Assembly (NCBI GenBank): GCA_004551945.1
Contig: SFPN01000013.1
Coordinates: 62,001-126,000 of the forward strand
Reading direction: 5' to 3'
Source: Clostridiales bacterium
GTDB lineage: Bacteria > Bacillota > Clostridia > Oscillospirales > Oscillospiraceae
DNA length: 64,000 bases
Shown here piece after piece: positions 34,390 to 44,244 of the stretch; position 1 is the stretch's first letter, and each line of letters begins with the position of its first letter. A program made the position numbers and the translations under genes. Below the pieces are notes generated by a model, which was not told the DNA's origin, did no database searches, and saw nothing but the letters and a program-made list of their open reading frames with translations.

Positions 34390-34968
34390 ATGAAGGAAAA
34401 GACCCGCAAGCTCACAGTGATGGCCATGCTGGTTGCCATCTCGGTTGTCCTGGTGTATTTGATCCATTTCCCCATCTTCCCGGCGGCGGCTTTTCTGGAG
34501 TATGACCCGGCGGATATCCCCATTCTCATCGGCGCCTTTGCCTACGGCCCCGTGGCCGGAATTCTGCTCACCGTGGTGGCTTCTGTCATTCAGGGCTTCA
34601 CCGTCAGCGCGGGCAGCGGCGCCTATGGCATCATCATGCACATCATCGCCACCTCCGTGCTGGTGCTGGTCAGCGGCGGCATTTACCTGGTGCGGCGCAC
34701 CAAGGGGGGCGCCATCGTGGGTCTCATCCTGGGCACCATCGCCATGGGCCTTGTGATGATGGTGGCCAACCACTTTATCACCCCTGCCTTTATGGGCGTT
34801 CCCACCGAGATGGTGGACGCCATGCTCCTGCCGGTGATCCTACCCTTCAACCTGATTAAGGCGGGGGTCAACTCCCTCATTACCGTCCTGCTCTACAAGA
34901 CGGTCTCCCGCCACATCATCCACCCCGCGGCGAGAGCCAGGAAAACCCAGGACAAGACAGAGCCCTGA
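34390..34968 (+). CDS. ECF transporter S component (riboflavin-type)
   Basis: Membrane substrate-binding subunit of an energy-coupling-factor vitamin transporter; the ATPases and T component must be encoded elsewhere. The 192-residue protein has five to six spans, with KLTVMAMLVAISVVLVYLIH at the start and DPADIPILIGAFAYGPVAG, typical of the RibU-like group. Riboflavin is the likeliest substrate, inferred from that resemblance; no FMN riboswitch supports it. ATG 34390 has GGGAGG upstream; the frame is open further back but that part covers the promoter. A terminator follows, so it is monocistronic. Confidence 0.85.
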   Translation: MKEKTRKLTVMAMLVAISVVLVYLIHFPIFPAAAFLEYDPADIPILIGAFAYGPVAGILLTVVASVIQGFTVSAGSGAYGIIMHIIATSVLVLVSGGIYLVRRTKGGAIVGLILGTIAMGLVMMVANHFITPAFMGVPTEMVDAMLLPVILPFNLIKAGVNSLITVLLYKTVSRHIIHPAARARKTQDKTEP

Positions 34969-34990
34969 AAAACGGATGAAAGATATCGTG

Positions 34991-35026
34991 AAGAGACGAG
35001 TTTGCCCCTCGTCTCTTCTTCCTTTT
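34991..35026 (+). terminator. Terminator of the ECF S component gene
   Basis: Stem AAGAGACGAG/CTCGTCTCTT with a seven-base loop followed by a T/C-rich tract. Confidence 0.82.
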
Positions 35027-35085
35027 CTTGTGTTTTGGGGTGAGGTTTGATAGGATGGAGGGGAAGAATACAGTAAGCGGCCCCC

Positions 35086-36354
35086 GTGGGGGAGGTGAGG
35101 ACTCTGGACCGGATCATTTTTCACTGCGACTTAAATTCTTTTTACGCCTCGGTGGAGCTGCTGGGCTACCCGGAGCTGCGGGACAAACCCGTGGCCGTGT
35201 GCGGGGACCCCAAGTCCCGCCACGGGATCATTCTGGCCAAAAACGAGCCCGCCAAGGCAAAGGGTGTGCGGACGGCCGAGACCATCTGGCAGGCCCAGCG
35301 GAAGTGCCCCGGCCTGGTGCTCCTGCCCGCCCACCACGACAAGTACCGCTACTACTCCCAGCTGGCCCGGGAGATCTACCTCCGGTACACCGACCTGGTG
35401 GAGCCCTTCGGCATCGACGAGAGCTGGCTGGACGTCACCGGGACCATCCACCTGTTCGGGGGGGACCCTGTGGCCCTGGCCGACCGGATTCGGGCGGAGA
35501 TGCGCCGGGAGCTGGGCCTCACCATTTCGGTGGGGGTCTCCTTTAATAAGATCTTCGCCAAGCTGGGCAGCGACTACAAAAAGCCCGACGCCACCACGGT
35601 GATCAGCCGGGAGAACTACCAGAGTTTGGTGTGGCCCCTGCCGGTGACCGACCTGCTCTTTGTGGGCCGGGCCTCCGCCAAAACCCTGGCCAGCTGCGGC
35701 ATCCGCACCATCGGGGACCTGGCCCGAACGCCCTGGGAAAATCTGGTGCGTCTGCTGGGGAAAAACGGAGGCCAGCTTCACGACTACGCCGCCGGCACCG
35801 AGCACAGCCCCGTCCGCCCCGCCGGGAGCACCCCGCCCCCCAAGTCCGTGGGCAACGGCCTGACCTTCCGCCGGAACCTGGTGGGGGAGGAGGAGATCCG
35901 GGCGGGGGTCCAGATGCTGGCCCAGCGGGTGGCCGCCCGGCTGCGCCGCCACGAGATGAAGTGTACCACGGTTCAGGTGTCCATCCGCAGCCCGGAGTTT
36001 AAAACCGTCAGCCGCCAGAAAAAGACCGACGCCCCCACCAACGTCTCCCGGGAGATTCACCGCTGCGCCATGGAGCTCATCGCCGGCTGCTGGAACTGGA
36101 GCGCTCCGGTCCGGGCCATCACCATCACTGCCGCCTCCCTTCTGCCGGAGGAGGAGGCCGGGGACCAGCTGGACCTGTTCGCCCCCCAGGCTTCAGAAAA
36201 GCGGGAGAAGCAGGAGAAGCTGGAGCGGGCCATGGACCAGCTCCGGGAGAGATATGGGACCTCTGTGGTCCGCTACGCGTCCAACGGAACCCCCGCCGCC
36301 CGGGCCATCACCGGGGACGACGGGAGAGAGAGAGAAGAGGAGGAACAGCTATGA
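35086..36354 (+). CDS. dinB: DNA polymerase IV (Y family)
   Basis: Error-prone translesion polymerase. Coordinates use GTG 35086 (422 residues). The real start may be CTG 35104, because GGAGG (35091-35095) lies eight nt before it and the family begins at this residue (M/L-DRIIFHCDLNSFYASVE). GTGs at 35086 and 35095 lack a proper site. The catalytic residues are in HCDLNSFYASVE and YTDLVEPFGIDESWLDVT, with a helix-hairpin-helix (LASCGIRTIGDLARTP) and a C-terminal little-finger domain. A QLDLF tail near residue 362 is the beta-clamp-binding motif. It overlaps the next gene by four bases. Confidence 0.92.
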   Translation: MGEVRTLDRIIFHCDLNSFYASVELLGYPELRDKPVAVCGDPKSRHGIILAKNEPAKAKGVRTAETIWQAQRKCPGLVLLPAHHDKYRYYSQLAREIYLRYTDLVEPFGIDESWLDVTGTIHLFGGDPVALADRIRAEMRRELGLTISVGVSFNKIFAKLGSDYKKPDATTVISRENYQSLVWPLPVTDLLFVGRASAKTLASCGIRTIGDLARTPWENLVRLLGKNGGQLHDYAAGTEHSPVRPAGSTPPPKSVGNGLTFRRNLVGEEEIRAGVQMLAQRVAARLRRHEMKCTTVQVSIRSPEFKTVSRQKKTDAPTNVSREIHRCAMELIAGCWNWSAPVRAITITAASLLPEEEAGDQLDLFAPQASEKREKQEKLERAMDQLRERYGTSVVRYASNGTPAARAITGDDGREREEEEQL

Positions 36355-36632
36355 CCACTGCTCTGCTGCTGTGGGTGCTCCTGTGGAGCCTCATCGCCTT
36401 CGCCCTTATGGGCATCGACAAATGGAAGGCCGCCAACCACGGCCGGCGGATTCCGGAAAAGACCCTCTTCCTCTCCGCCATTCTGGGGGGCAGCCTGGGG
36501 GCGCTGGTGGGCATGAGCCTTTTCCGGCACAAGACCCGCCACTGGTCCTTCCGCATCGGGATGCCGGTGATTCTGGCCGTCCAGGCGGCCGCCGCCTTGG
36601 GCGTGTCCTATTGGAGCACCTTTGTCCGCTGA
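36351..36632 (+). CDS. DUF1294 membrane protein
   Basis: A 93-residue protein with three or four spans and the DUF1294 pattern: MGIDKWKA near the N-terminus, then RIPEKTLFLSAILGGSLGAL and RHKTRHWSFRIGMP. Function is unknown. The ATGA overlap with dinB and the GAGGAGGAA site imply coupled translation. Confidence 0.88.
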   Translation: MTTALLLWVLLWSLIAFALMGIDKWKAANHGRRIPEKTLFLSAILGGSLGALVGMSLFRHKTRHWSFRIGMPVILAVQAAAALGVSYWSTFVR

Positions 36633-36702
36633 AAAAGGACGGCGGGACAAAATGCCCAAGGGGACCGGGAAGAAGGGGCCCTCTTCCCACACAAGTAACC
36701 AC

Positions 36703-36731
36703 TTGACGGGACCGGAAAAGTGTGCTAAAAT
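36703..36731 (+). promoter_or_regulatory. Promoter for the L7Ae-rpsL-rpsG-fusA region
   Basis: TTGACG (36703-36708), 17-nt spacer, TAAAAT (36726-36731). Confidence 0.72.
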
Positions 36732-36822
36732 GCGAAATTGCGGTGCACTGTGCAGGACGGGTAATTTACCCCCAAATCCGGCGGTTCTCCCGCGGTTTAC
36801 CGGGAAAAGGAGGGGACACCCC

Positions 36823-37065
36823 ATGCTGACTGACCTGAAAACAGCCAAAAAAGTGACAGGCGCCAAGCAGGTGACCCGCGCCCTGAAAAACGGCACCGCC
36901 CGCCGGGTGTTCCTGGCGGAAAACGCCGACCCCCGGGTCACGGAGCCTGTGGCCGATCTCTGCCGGGAGACCGGAACGGAGACGGAGCAGGTGCCCACCA
37001 TGGCCGCCCTGGGCGCCGCCTGCGGCATCGCCGTAGGAAGCGCAGTGGCCGCTATCGTGGAGTAA
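36823..37065 (+). CDS. L7Ae/L30e-family RNA-binding protein
   Basis: An 80-residue member of the L7Ae family (YbxF-like), which binds kink-turn RNA. It begins LTDLKTAKKVTGAKQVTRAL, and contains RRVFLAENADPRVTEPV. YbxF-type genes lie directly before rpsL in many Firmicutes, as here. AAAAGGAGGGG is upstream of ATG 36823. Confidence 0.88.
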   Translation: MLTDLKTAKKVTGAKQVTRALKNGTARRVFLAENADPRVTEPVADLCRETGTETEQVPTMAALGAACGIAVGSAVAAIVE

Positions 37066-37149
37066 CATTTTTTGGTATTCGCCGCATAAGCCCCGGCCTT
37101 TGCGGTTAGAATATAAAATCCAAGGAATTTTTAGGAAAGGAGGAACAAC

Positions 37150-37572
37150 ATGCCTACTTTTAATCAGCTGGTTCGCAAGGGAAGAGAACAGGTGACCTAC
37201 AAGTCCAACTCTCCCGCCATGCAGAAGGGCCTGAACACTCTGAAGAACAAGGAGACCAACCTGCCCTCCCCCCAGAAGAGAGGCGTCTGCACCGCCGTCC
37301 GTACTTCTACCCCTAAGAAGCCGAACTCCGCTCTGCGTAAGATCGCCCGTGTGCGCCTGACCAACGGTTACGAAGTCACCGCTTATATCCCCGGTGTGGG
37401 CCACAACCTGCAGGAGCACTCTGTGGTCATGATCCGCGGCGGCCGTGTTAAGGACCTGCCCGGCGTTCGTTACCACATCATCCGCGGCAGCCTGGACACC
37501 CAGGGTGTGAACGGCCGTATGCAGGCCCGTTCCAAGTACGGCGCCAAGAGACCCAAGGCCGGCAAGAAGTAA
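37150..37572 (+). CDS. rpsL: 30S ribosomal protein S12
   Basis: Decoding-centre ribosomal protein. The 140-residue product has [14 protein letters not shown], the streptomycin-region [20 protein letters not shown] and [20 protein letters not shown] with wild-type-like lysines at the positions that confer resistance when changed. GAAAGGAGGAAC precedes the ATG. First gene of the str-type order rpsL-rpsG-fusA-tuf. Confidence 0.98.
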   Translation: MPTFNQLVRKGREQVTYKSNSPAMQKGLNTLKNKETNLPSPQKRGVCTAVRTSTPKKPNSALRKIARVRLTNGYEVTAYIPGVGHNLQEHSVVMIRGGRVKDLPGVRYHIIRGSLDTQGVNGRMQARSKYGAKRPKAGKK

Positions 37573-37747
37573 TTTCGTTCCGACCCAACATTTAACCTGT
37601 AATTTTGCGCTCAAGCGCGAAGCACACGCTTTGCCGCGAGTCGCTTAACCATAAAGACCGTACGCGGTACTGGGTAAGCTCTCAAGGCAGGCACTGGACA
37701 AGAGGCACCTTGTCCGACACGGAAAGCGGACTGCTTTTCGAGTACCT
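37573..37747 (+). other. Structured spacer between rpsL and rpsG
   Basis: Unusually long for this junction. It contains GCGCT-CA-AGCGC (about 37609-37620), GGACAAG-AGGCAC-CTTGTCC (about 37697-37716) and AAAGC-GGACT-GCTTT hairpins, no ORF with a ribosome site, and no clear promoter. In E. coli the same gap holds the S7 autoregulatory site, so a comparable role is possible, but this is inference by position only. Confidence 0.4.
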
Positions 37748-37781
37748 ATGAAATCATTTTTTTATGAAGGAGGGAAGCAAA

Positions 37782-38203
37782 GTGCCCAGAAGAGGAAACG
37801 TACCCAAGCGGGAAGTGTTGCCCGATCCTATGTAAAAAAGGGCGTAGCACAGAAGGTTGTCTACAGCGCCTTTGACATCGTCAAGGAGCAGACCGGCAAA
37901 GATCCCCTGGAGGTCTTTACCACTGCCATGGAGAACATCATGCCGTCCCTGGAAGTGAAGGCCCGCCGCGTGGGCGGCGCCACCTATCAGGTTCCTATGG
38001 AAGTGCGCCCTGAGCGCCGCCAGACCCTCGGCCTGCGTTGGCTGACCACCTATGCCCGCAAGCGCAGCGAGAGAACCATGAAGGAACGCCTGGCCGGCGA
38101 GCTGATGGATGCCGCCAACAACCTCGGCAGCGCCGTGAAGAAGCGCGAAGAGACCCACAAGATGGCTGAGTCCAACAAGGCATTCGCACACTTCCGCTGG
38201 TAA
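37782..38203 (+). pseudogene. rpsG: 30S ribosomal protein S7, frameshifted by an apparent 49-nt deletion
   Basis: GTG 37782 with GAAGGAGGG upstream starts [17 protein letters not shown] and then meets TAA at 37833. The rest of S7 continues in the -1 frame from [16 protein letters not shown] (37835) to KAFAHFRW. Intact S7 has about 156 residues. Here 17 N-terminal plus 122 C-terminal residues are present, and the missing 17 correspond to the conserved YNSK...MLDG helix. Two of the expected 51 nt remain, giving a 49-nt loss. S7 is essential, so an assembly or sequencing error, or an intact copy elsewhere, is likelier than true loss. A frame open from ATG 37748 runs through but has no site and replaces the N-terminus. 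Confidence 0.85.
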
Positions 38204-38218
38204 CCTGGAGGATAGAGA

Positions 38219-40324
38219 ATGGCACGTAAAGTTACCCTGGAAAACACCAGAAACATCGGCATCATGGCTCACATCGATGCCGGCAAGACTACCACCACCG
38301 AGCGTATCCTGTACTACACCGGCGTCAACTATAAGATTGGCGAAACCCATGACGGCACCGCCACCATGGACTGGATGGCACAGGAACAGGAGCGTGGTAT
38401 CACCATCACCTCCGCCGCCACCACCTGCTACTGGAGCGGCACGGCAAATCAGTTCCCCCAGACCCGCATCAATATCATTGACACCCCGGGTCACGTGGAC
38501 TTTACCGTGGAGGTGGAGCGTTCCCTGCGCGTGCTGGACGGCTCTGTTACCGTCATGTGCGCCAAGGGCGGCGTGGAGCCCCAGTCCGAGACTGTGTGGC
38601 GCCAGGCTGACCACTACAAGGTTCCCCGGATGATCTATGTGAACAAGATGGACATCATGGGTGCCGACTTCTACAATGTTCTGAACATGATCCACGACCG
38701 TCTGAAGTGTAACGCCGTGCCCATTCAGCTGCCCATCGGGAGCGAGGAAACCTTCAAGGGTATCATCGACCTGGTGGAGATGAACGCCGACGTATACTAC
38801 GACAGCGTGGGCAAGGACATGCGCGTGGAGGATATCCCCGAGGACTTGATGGACCTGGCCCAGGAATACCGGACCAAGCTCATCGACGCCTGCGCCGACC
38901 TGGACGACGAGATCATGGAGCTGGCTCTGGAGGAGCAGCCCATCCCCACCGAGCTGATCCGCAAGGCCCTGCGTAAGGGCACCATCGAGAACCTGCTGGT
39001 TCCCGTCACCTGCGGTACCTCTTACCGCAACAAGGGCGTGCAGAAGCTGCTGGACGCAATCGTGGACTATATGCCCTCTCCCGTGGACATTCCCGCCATC
39101 AAGGGCGTGAACCCCGACACCGAGGAAGAGGACGAGCGTCCCGCCGACGACAGCGCTCCCTTCTCCGCTCTGGCATTCAAGATCGCTGCTGACCCCTATG
39201 TGGGCCGGCTGTCCTTCATCCGCGTGTACTCCGGTGTGCTGAACACCGGCACCTCCGTGCTCAACTCCACCAAGAAGCAGAGAGAGCGCATCGGCCGGAT
39301 TCTGCAGATGCACGCAAACCACCGGGAGGATATCGAGACCGTCTACTCCGGCGATATCGCCGCTGTGGTTGGCCTGAAGCACTCCACCACCGGTGACACC
39401 CTGTGCGACGACAAGGCTCCCATCATTCTGGAGTCCATGGAGTTCCCCGAGCCCGTTATCCGCGTGGCCATCGAGCCCAAGACCAAGGCCGGCCAGGAGA
39501 AGATGGGCGTTGCCCTCATGAAGCTGGCTGAGGAGGACCCCACCTTCAAGACCTACACCGACGAGGAAACCGGTCAGACCATCATCGCCGGCATGGGCGA
39601 GCTCCACCTGGAGATCATCGTGGACCGTCTGCTCCGTGAGTACAAGGTGGAGGCCAACGTGGGCGCACCTCAGGTTGCCTACAAGGAGACCATCAAGAAG
39701 TCCGTGGAGCAGGATACCAAGTATGCCCGTCAGTCCGGCGGTAAGGGCCAGTATGGTCACGTCAAGATCCGCCTGGAGCCCAACGAGTCCGGCAAGGGCT
39801 ACGAGTTCGTCAACGAGATCGTGGGCGGCGCCATCCCCAAGGAATACATCCCCGCCGTGGACGCCGGTATTCAGGGCGCCATGCAGGCCGGCGTGATGGC
39901 CGGGTATCCCGTGGTGGACATCAAGGTCACCCTGTACGACGGCTCCTATCACGAGGTGGACTCCTCCGAAATGGCCTTTAAGATTGCCGGTTCCATGGCA
40001 TTCAAGGAAGCCTGCCGCAAGGCAAATCCCTGCCTGCTGGAGCCCATCATGAAGGTTTCCGTTATCGTCCCCGAGGATTACATGGGCGACGTGATCGGCG
40101 ATCTGAACTCCCGCCGCGGTCAGATCCAGGGCATGGAAGCCCGCCCCGGCGCGCAGCAGATCGACGCACTGGTTCCCCTGTCCGAGATGTTCGGCTACGC
40201 CACCGACCTGCGCAGCCGCACCCAGGGCCGCGGCCAGTACTCCATGGAACCCCACAGCTATGTGGAGATCCCCAAGTCCATCACCGACAAGATTGTGGAA
40301 AAGCGCAACGGCGGGGCTCAGTAA
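38219..40324 (+). CDS. fusA: Elongation factor G
   Basis: Ribosome translocase GTPase. The 701-residue protein has G1 [15 protein letters not shown], the effector-region [29 protein letters not shown], and NKMD. Domains II to V follow, with [15 protein letters not shown] and a C-terminal [28 protein letters not shown] precedes the ATG, 16 nt after the rpsG stop. Length is normal for bacterial EF-G. Confidence 0.98.
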   Translation: MARKVTLENTRNIGIMAHIDAGKTTTTERILYYTGVNYKIGETHDGTATMDWMAQEQERGITITSAATTCYWSGTANQFPQTRINIIDTPGHVDFTVEVERSLRVLDGSVTVMCAKGGVEPQSETVWRQADHYKVPRMIYVNKMDIMGADFYNVLNMIHDRLKCNAVPIQLPIGSEETFKGIIDLVEMNADVYYDSVGKDMRVEDIPEDLMDLAQEYRTKLIDACADLDDEIMELALEEQPIPTELIRKALRKGTIENLLVPVTCGTSYRNKGVQKLLDAIVDYMPSPVDIPAIKGVNPDTEEEDERPADDSAPFSALAFKIAADPYVGRLSFIRVYSGVLNTGTSVLNSTKKQRERIGRILQMHANHREDIETVYSGDIAAVVGLKHSTTGDTLCDDKAPIILESMEFPEPVIRVAIEPKTKAGQEKMGVALMKLAEEDPTFKTYTDEETGQTIIAGMGELHLEIIVDRLLREYKVEANVGAPQVAYKETIKKSVEQDTKYARQSGGKGQYGHVKIRLEPNESGKGYEFVNEIVGGAIPKEYIPAVDAGIQGAMQAGVMAGYPVVDIKVTLYDGSYHEVDSSEMAFKIAGSMAFKEACRKANPCLLEPIMKVSVIVPEDYMGDVIGDLNSRRGQIQGMEARPGAQQIDALVPLSEMFGYATDLRSRTQGRGQYSMEPHSYVEIPKSITDKIVEKRNGGAQ

Positions 40325-40367
40325 TCATTTTTCCCGCGGTTTTGCTGGAAAAATCAGCAATTTCCAG

Positions 40368-40396
40368 TTGTAATTTCCCAGCATATCTTGTACAAT
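40368..40396 (+). promoter_or_regulatory. Promoter for tuf
   Basis: TTGTAA (40368-40373), 17-nt spacer, TACAAT (40391-40396), so EF-Tu can be transcribed apart from fusA. Confidence 0.68.
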
Positions 40397-40461
40397 AAGA
40401 TTGCAACACACTCACACAGTAAAACGTTCTTTTACCTGTATTTTGAGGAGGATTATCAATC

Positions 40462-41664
<1,203 letters not shown>

Positions 41665-41683
41665 TTCTCACTCCGTATTTTTC

Positions 41684-41716
41684 AGAAGGGCAAAGCTGCG
41701 GCTTTGCCCTTCTCTT
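41684..41716 (+). terminator. Terminator of tuf
   Basis: Thirteen-base-pair stem AGAAGGGCAAAGC/GCTTTGCCCTTCT with a four-base loop and a T-rich end. Confidence 0.88.
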
Positions 41717-41749
41717 TATATTATATAAGATAGAAATCAGGAGATCACT

Positions 41750-42598
41750 ATGACTGAAATCGACACCGAAGCCCTGGGGGAGAGCGTGGACCAGGGGGTC
41801 AAAAGCCTGCTCAACGGCGGCTGGGAGAAGGCGCTCATGACCATCCTTTTTGCTCTGGTGATCCTGGCGGTGTGCCTCATTGTCAAGCGGATTATGCTGA
41901 AGATCCTGGACCGGGGCCTGGACAGGAGCCATGTGGAGAAGAGCTTTCACGCCTTTATCCGCTCCGGGCTGAACATTGTCCTGTGGTTTATCACCATCAT
42001 GATCGTGGCCGAGAGCCTGGGCATCAAGGCCACCTCTCTGCTGGCCCTGGTGAGCATCGCTGGTTTGGCGGTGTCCCTGTCCGTGCAGGACACCCTGGCC
42101 AACTTGGCGGGGGGACTGACCATCCTGAGCACCCAGCCCTTCAAGGTGGGGGACTATGTGGAGATCGGCTCCACTGGCGGCACAGTCCAGGAAATCGGCA
42201 TGGTCTACACCAAGCTCACCACCCTGGACAACCGCCGGATCGTGGTGCCCAACAGCACCGTGTCCGACGCCCAGGTGACCAACTACACCACCGAGCCCAT
42301 CCGCCGGGTGGACCTGACAGTCTCCGCCTCCTATGACGCCCCGGTGGAGAAGGTGAAGGCCGCCGTCCAGTCCGTGGCGGCCGACCACGAGAAGGTCCTG
42401 CTGGACCCAGCCCCCTTTGTCCGCCTGACCGCCTACGGAGACAGCGCCCTGGACTACGCCGTCCGTGTCTGGTGCGAAAACGCCGACTACTGGGACGTGT
42501 ACCACGACATGCTGGAAGGCATCAAAGCCGCCTTCGACCGGGAGGGAATCTCCATTCCCTATCCCCAGGTGGAGGTCAGCCTGCGCCGGGAGAAATAA
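41750..42598 (+). CDS. mscS: Small-conductance mechanosensitive channel (MscS family)
   Basis: Pressure-release channel in the membrane. The 282-residue protein has three spans (about residues 27-47, 70-90, 97-125), the pore helix segment SLSVQDTLANLAGGLTIL, then the beta domain PFKVGDYVEIGSTGGTVQEIG and the cytoplasmic alpha/beta domain. Length equals E. coli MscS. AGGAGATCAC precedes the ATG. It is monocistronic between two terminators. Confidence 0.94.
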   Translation: MTEIDTEALGESVDQGVKSLLNGGWEKALMTILFALVILAVCLIVKRIMLKILDRGLDRSHVEKSFHAFIRSGLNIVLWFITIMIVAESLGIKATSLLALVSIAGLAVSLSVQDTLANLAGGLTILSTQPFKVGDYVEIGSTGGTVQEIGMVYTKLTTLDNRRIVVPNSTVSDAQVTNYTTEPIRRVDLTVSASYDAPVEKVKAAVQSVAADHEKVLLDPAPFVRLTAYGDSALDYAVRVWCENADYWDVYHDMLEGIKAAFDREGISIPYPQVEVSLRREK

Positions 42599-42599
42599 C

Positions 42600-42660
42600 G
42601 AAAGCCTGCTGGCAGGCGGGAACAGCCTTGGCTGGACCGCCGGGACAGCAGGCTTTTCTC
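42600..42660. terminator. Bidirectional terminator after mscS
   Basis: AAAGCCTGCT pairs with AGCAGGCTTT across a loop that itself contains short GC stems. It lies between mscS and the convergent DUF4830 gene. Confidence 0.75.
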
Positions 42661-42661
42661 T

Positions 42662-43165
42662 TTATTCCTCCACGGTCTTCATGGGGTATTCCAGCCCCTG
42701 GGTGAAGCCATCCCCCTGGCTGCAATAGATTTCGCCCCCGATGATGGTCTTCTGGTACACCAGCAGGCTGGCCCAGATGTGCTCCTGAAGGCCAGGGTAG
42801 TTTTTCACCTGATAGGTGTACCGCTTCACGGTCTTTCCGCTGTACTGGGTCAGGTCAAAGCCCTGCTCCGACTGAAGGGCCAGGTACTCGTCGTAGGAGG
42901 CGTCAAAGGTTTCGGGGATCAGAATTTCTTCCACGGAGGCTGGCTCGTCGGCCACCAGCCAGCCGAAGCTCTCCAGATAGGCCACCCGGTCCTGGTCGTT
43001 TTTGATGCCGGTGGGGTCCGGCTGCTGGAGCTGGGCGGCGGCCTCGGCGGCCTGGATATTCTGGGTCAGCCCCAGTCCGGCCCCCAGAACGGCTATGGTC
43101 AAAACCAACAGAATGGCGCTGACGGCCAGCCGGCCCCGGTGAACTTTTTTGGTGATAATGAACAT
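42662..43165 (-). CDS. Membrane-anchored DUF4830 protein
   Basis: A 167-residue protein with one N-terminal span (about residues 12-35) followed by an exported domain. ILIPETFDASYDEYLALQSEQG and VKRYTYQVKNYPG match the DUF4830 pattern as I recall it; function unknown. Start ATG 43165 has AGGAGAGGAG upstream. It is a lone minus-strand gene. Confidence 0.8.
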   Translation of the reverse strand: MFIITKKVHRGRLAVSAILLVLTIAVLGAGLGLTQNIQAAEAAAQLQQPDPTGIKNDQDRVAYLESFGWLVADEPASVEEILIPETFDASYDEYLALQSEQGFDLTQYSGKTVKRYTYQVKNYPGLQEHIWASLLVYQKTIIGGEIYCSQGDGFTQGLEYPMKTVEE

Positions 43166-43347
43166 GAATGACAGCTCCTCTCCTAGGGGTGAAAGGTATG
43201 GGATCGCCTGTGGGCAGCCTGCCGGGCCGGAGCCGGGGCAAGGCGCGGCGGGGGAAATCTTTGCCTTACCCTATGTTTTTGCTCCGGGATTTATGATACA
43301 ATACACAAAATACCCCCTTGGATTCCGGGGGAAGGGAGGAAAACACC

Positions 43348-44049
43348 ATGGAACGACTGGACAAGCTGCTGGCTGCCACCGGGCGGTGGTCCCGGAAGGA
43401 GGCCAAGGCCCTCATCAAGGCGGGCCGGGTGCAGGTGGCGGGGGAGCGCCCGGCCGGGCCGGAGGACAAGGTGGAGCCAGGCACCCTGGTCACCGTGGAC
43501 GGCCGCCCCATCTCCACGGAGACCTATGTGTATGTGATGCTGAACAAGCCCGCCGGGGTGATTTCCTCCACCGAGGACCCCCGGGAGGAGACGGTTCTCT
43601 CCCTGCTGCCCAATCAGCTGCGGCGGCTGGGCCTGTTCCCGGTGGGCCGGCTGGACAAGGACACTGAGGGTCTGCTCCTGCTCACCAACGACGGCCCCCT
43701 GGCCCACCAGCTGCTGGCTCCCAACCGCCATGTGGACAAGGTCTACTACACAGAGGTGGACGGCCAGTTGGACGAAGCCGACCGGGAAGCCTTTCGGGAA
43801 GGGCTTACGCTTGCCGACGGGACAGTGTGCCGCCCCGCGGCGCTGGAGATTCTGGCGGACCCCAGCCAGGCCCTTGTGACCCTGCGGGAGGGGAAGTACC
43901 ACCAGGTCAAGCGGATGCTGGCCGCCCGGGGCAAGCCGGTGGTGTATTTAAAGCGCCTGTCCATGGGCCCTCTCACCCTGGACCCGTCCCTGCCCACGGG
44001 CCGCTGGCGGATGCTCTCACAAGAAGAGCGGGCCGCGCTGGGCCGATAG
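43348..44049 (+). CDS. Pseudouridine synthase, RsuA/RluB/E/F family
   Basis: Forms pseudouridine in rRNA, probably the small-subunit U516 type. The 233-residue protein has an N-terminal S4 RNA-binding domain (ERLDKLLAATGRWSRKEAK) and the catalytic block VGRLDKDTEGLLLLTNDG with the active Asp (about residue 107), then QVKRMLAARGKPVVYLKR. ATG 43348 has GGGAGG upstream; an earlier in-frame ATG (43318) lacks one. The exact target base is inferred from the family, not proven by sequence. Confidence 0.9.
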   Translation: MERLDKLLAATGRWSRKEAKALIKAGRVQVAGERPAGPEDKVEPGTLVTVDGRPISTETYVYVMLNKPAGVISSTEDPREETVLSLLPNQLRRLGLFPVGRLDKDTEGLLLLTNDGPLAHQLLAPNRHVDKVYYTEVDGQLDEADREAFREGLTLADGTVCRPAALEILADPSQALVTLREGKYHQVKRMLAARGKPVVYLKRLSMGPLTLDPSLPTGRWRMLSQEERAALGR

Positions 44050-44094
44050 AGGGAATGTTTTCGGCGTTTTCCACAAAAATTCACGAAAAACCTA

Positions 44095-44123
44095 TTGAAA
44101 TCGTTCCGGGGAACCGTTATAAT
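44095..44123 (+). promoter_or_regulatory. Promoter for the PucR-ftsEX-ctpA operon
   Basis: TTGAAA (44095-44100), 17-nt spacer, TATAAT (44118-44123), with a 120-nt leader. Confidence 0.78.
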
Positions 44124-44244
44124 AATAGCCATTGAACTGCGTGAAATTCTGCAAACGGCTGGTTCTCATCGCTTTCGCAGGATTCGGAATGAAATCACGA
44201 ACCTGATTTCATGGTTCTGAGAGATAGAGACAGGAGGAAAAGAC

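Noticed and set aside
34322..34390. FMN riboswitch before the riboflavin-type S component
   Set aside because: The leader after the promoter is about 35 nt, too short, and no conserved FMN-box sequence is seen.
37748..38203. 151-residue continuous frame from ATG 37748 as an intact S7 variant
   Set aside because: The AGGAGGG site lies after this ATG, the first 29 residues do not resemble S7, and the correct S7 N-terminus is present in the other frame from GTG 37782.
37754..40255. 833-codon minus-strand frame opposite rpsG-fusA
   Set aside because: Antisense shadow of fusA codons; no ribosome site or domain, and it crosses two known genes.
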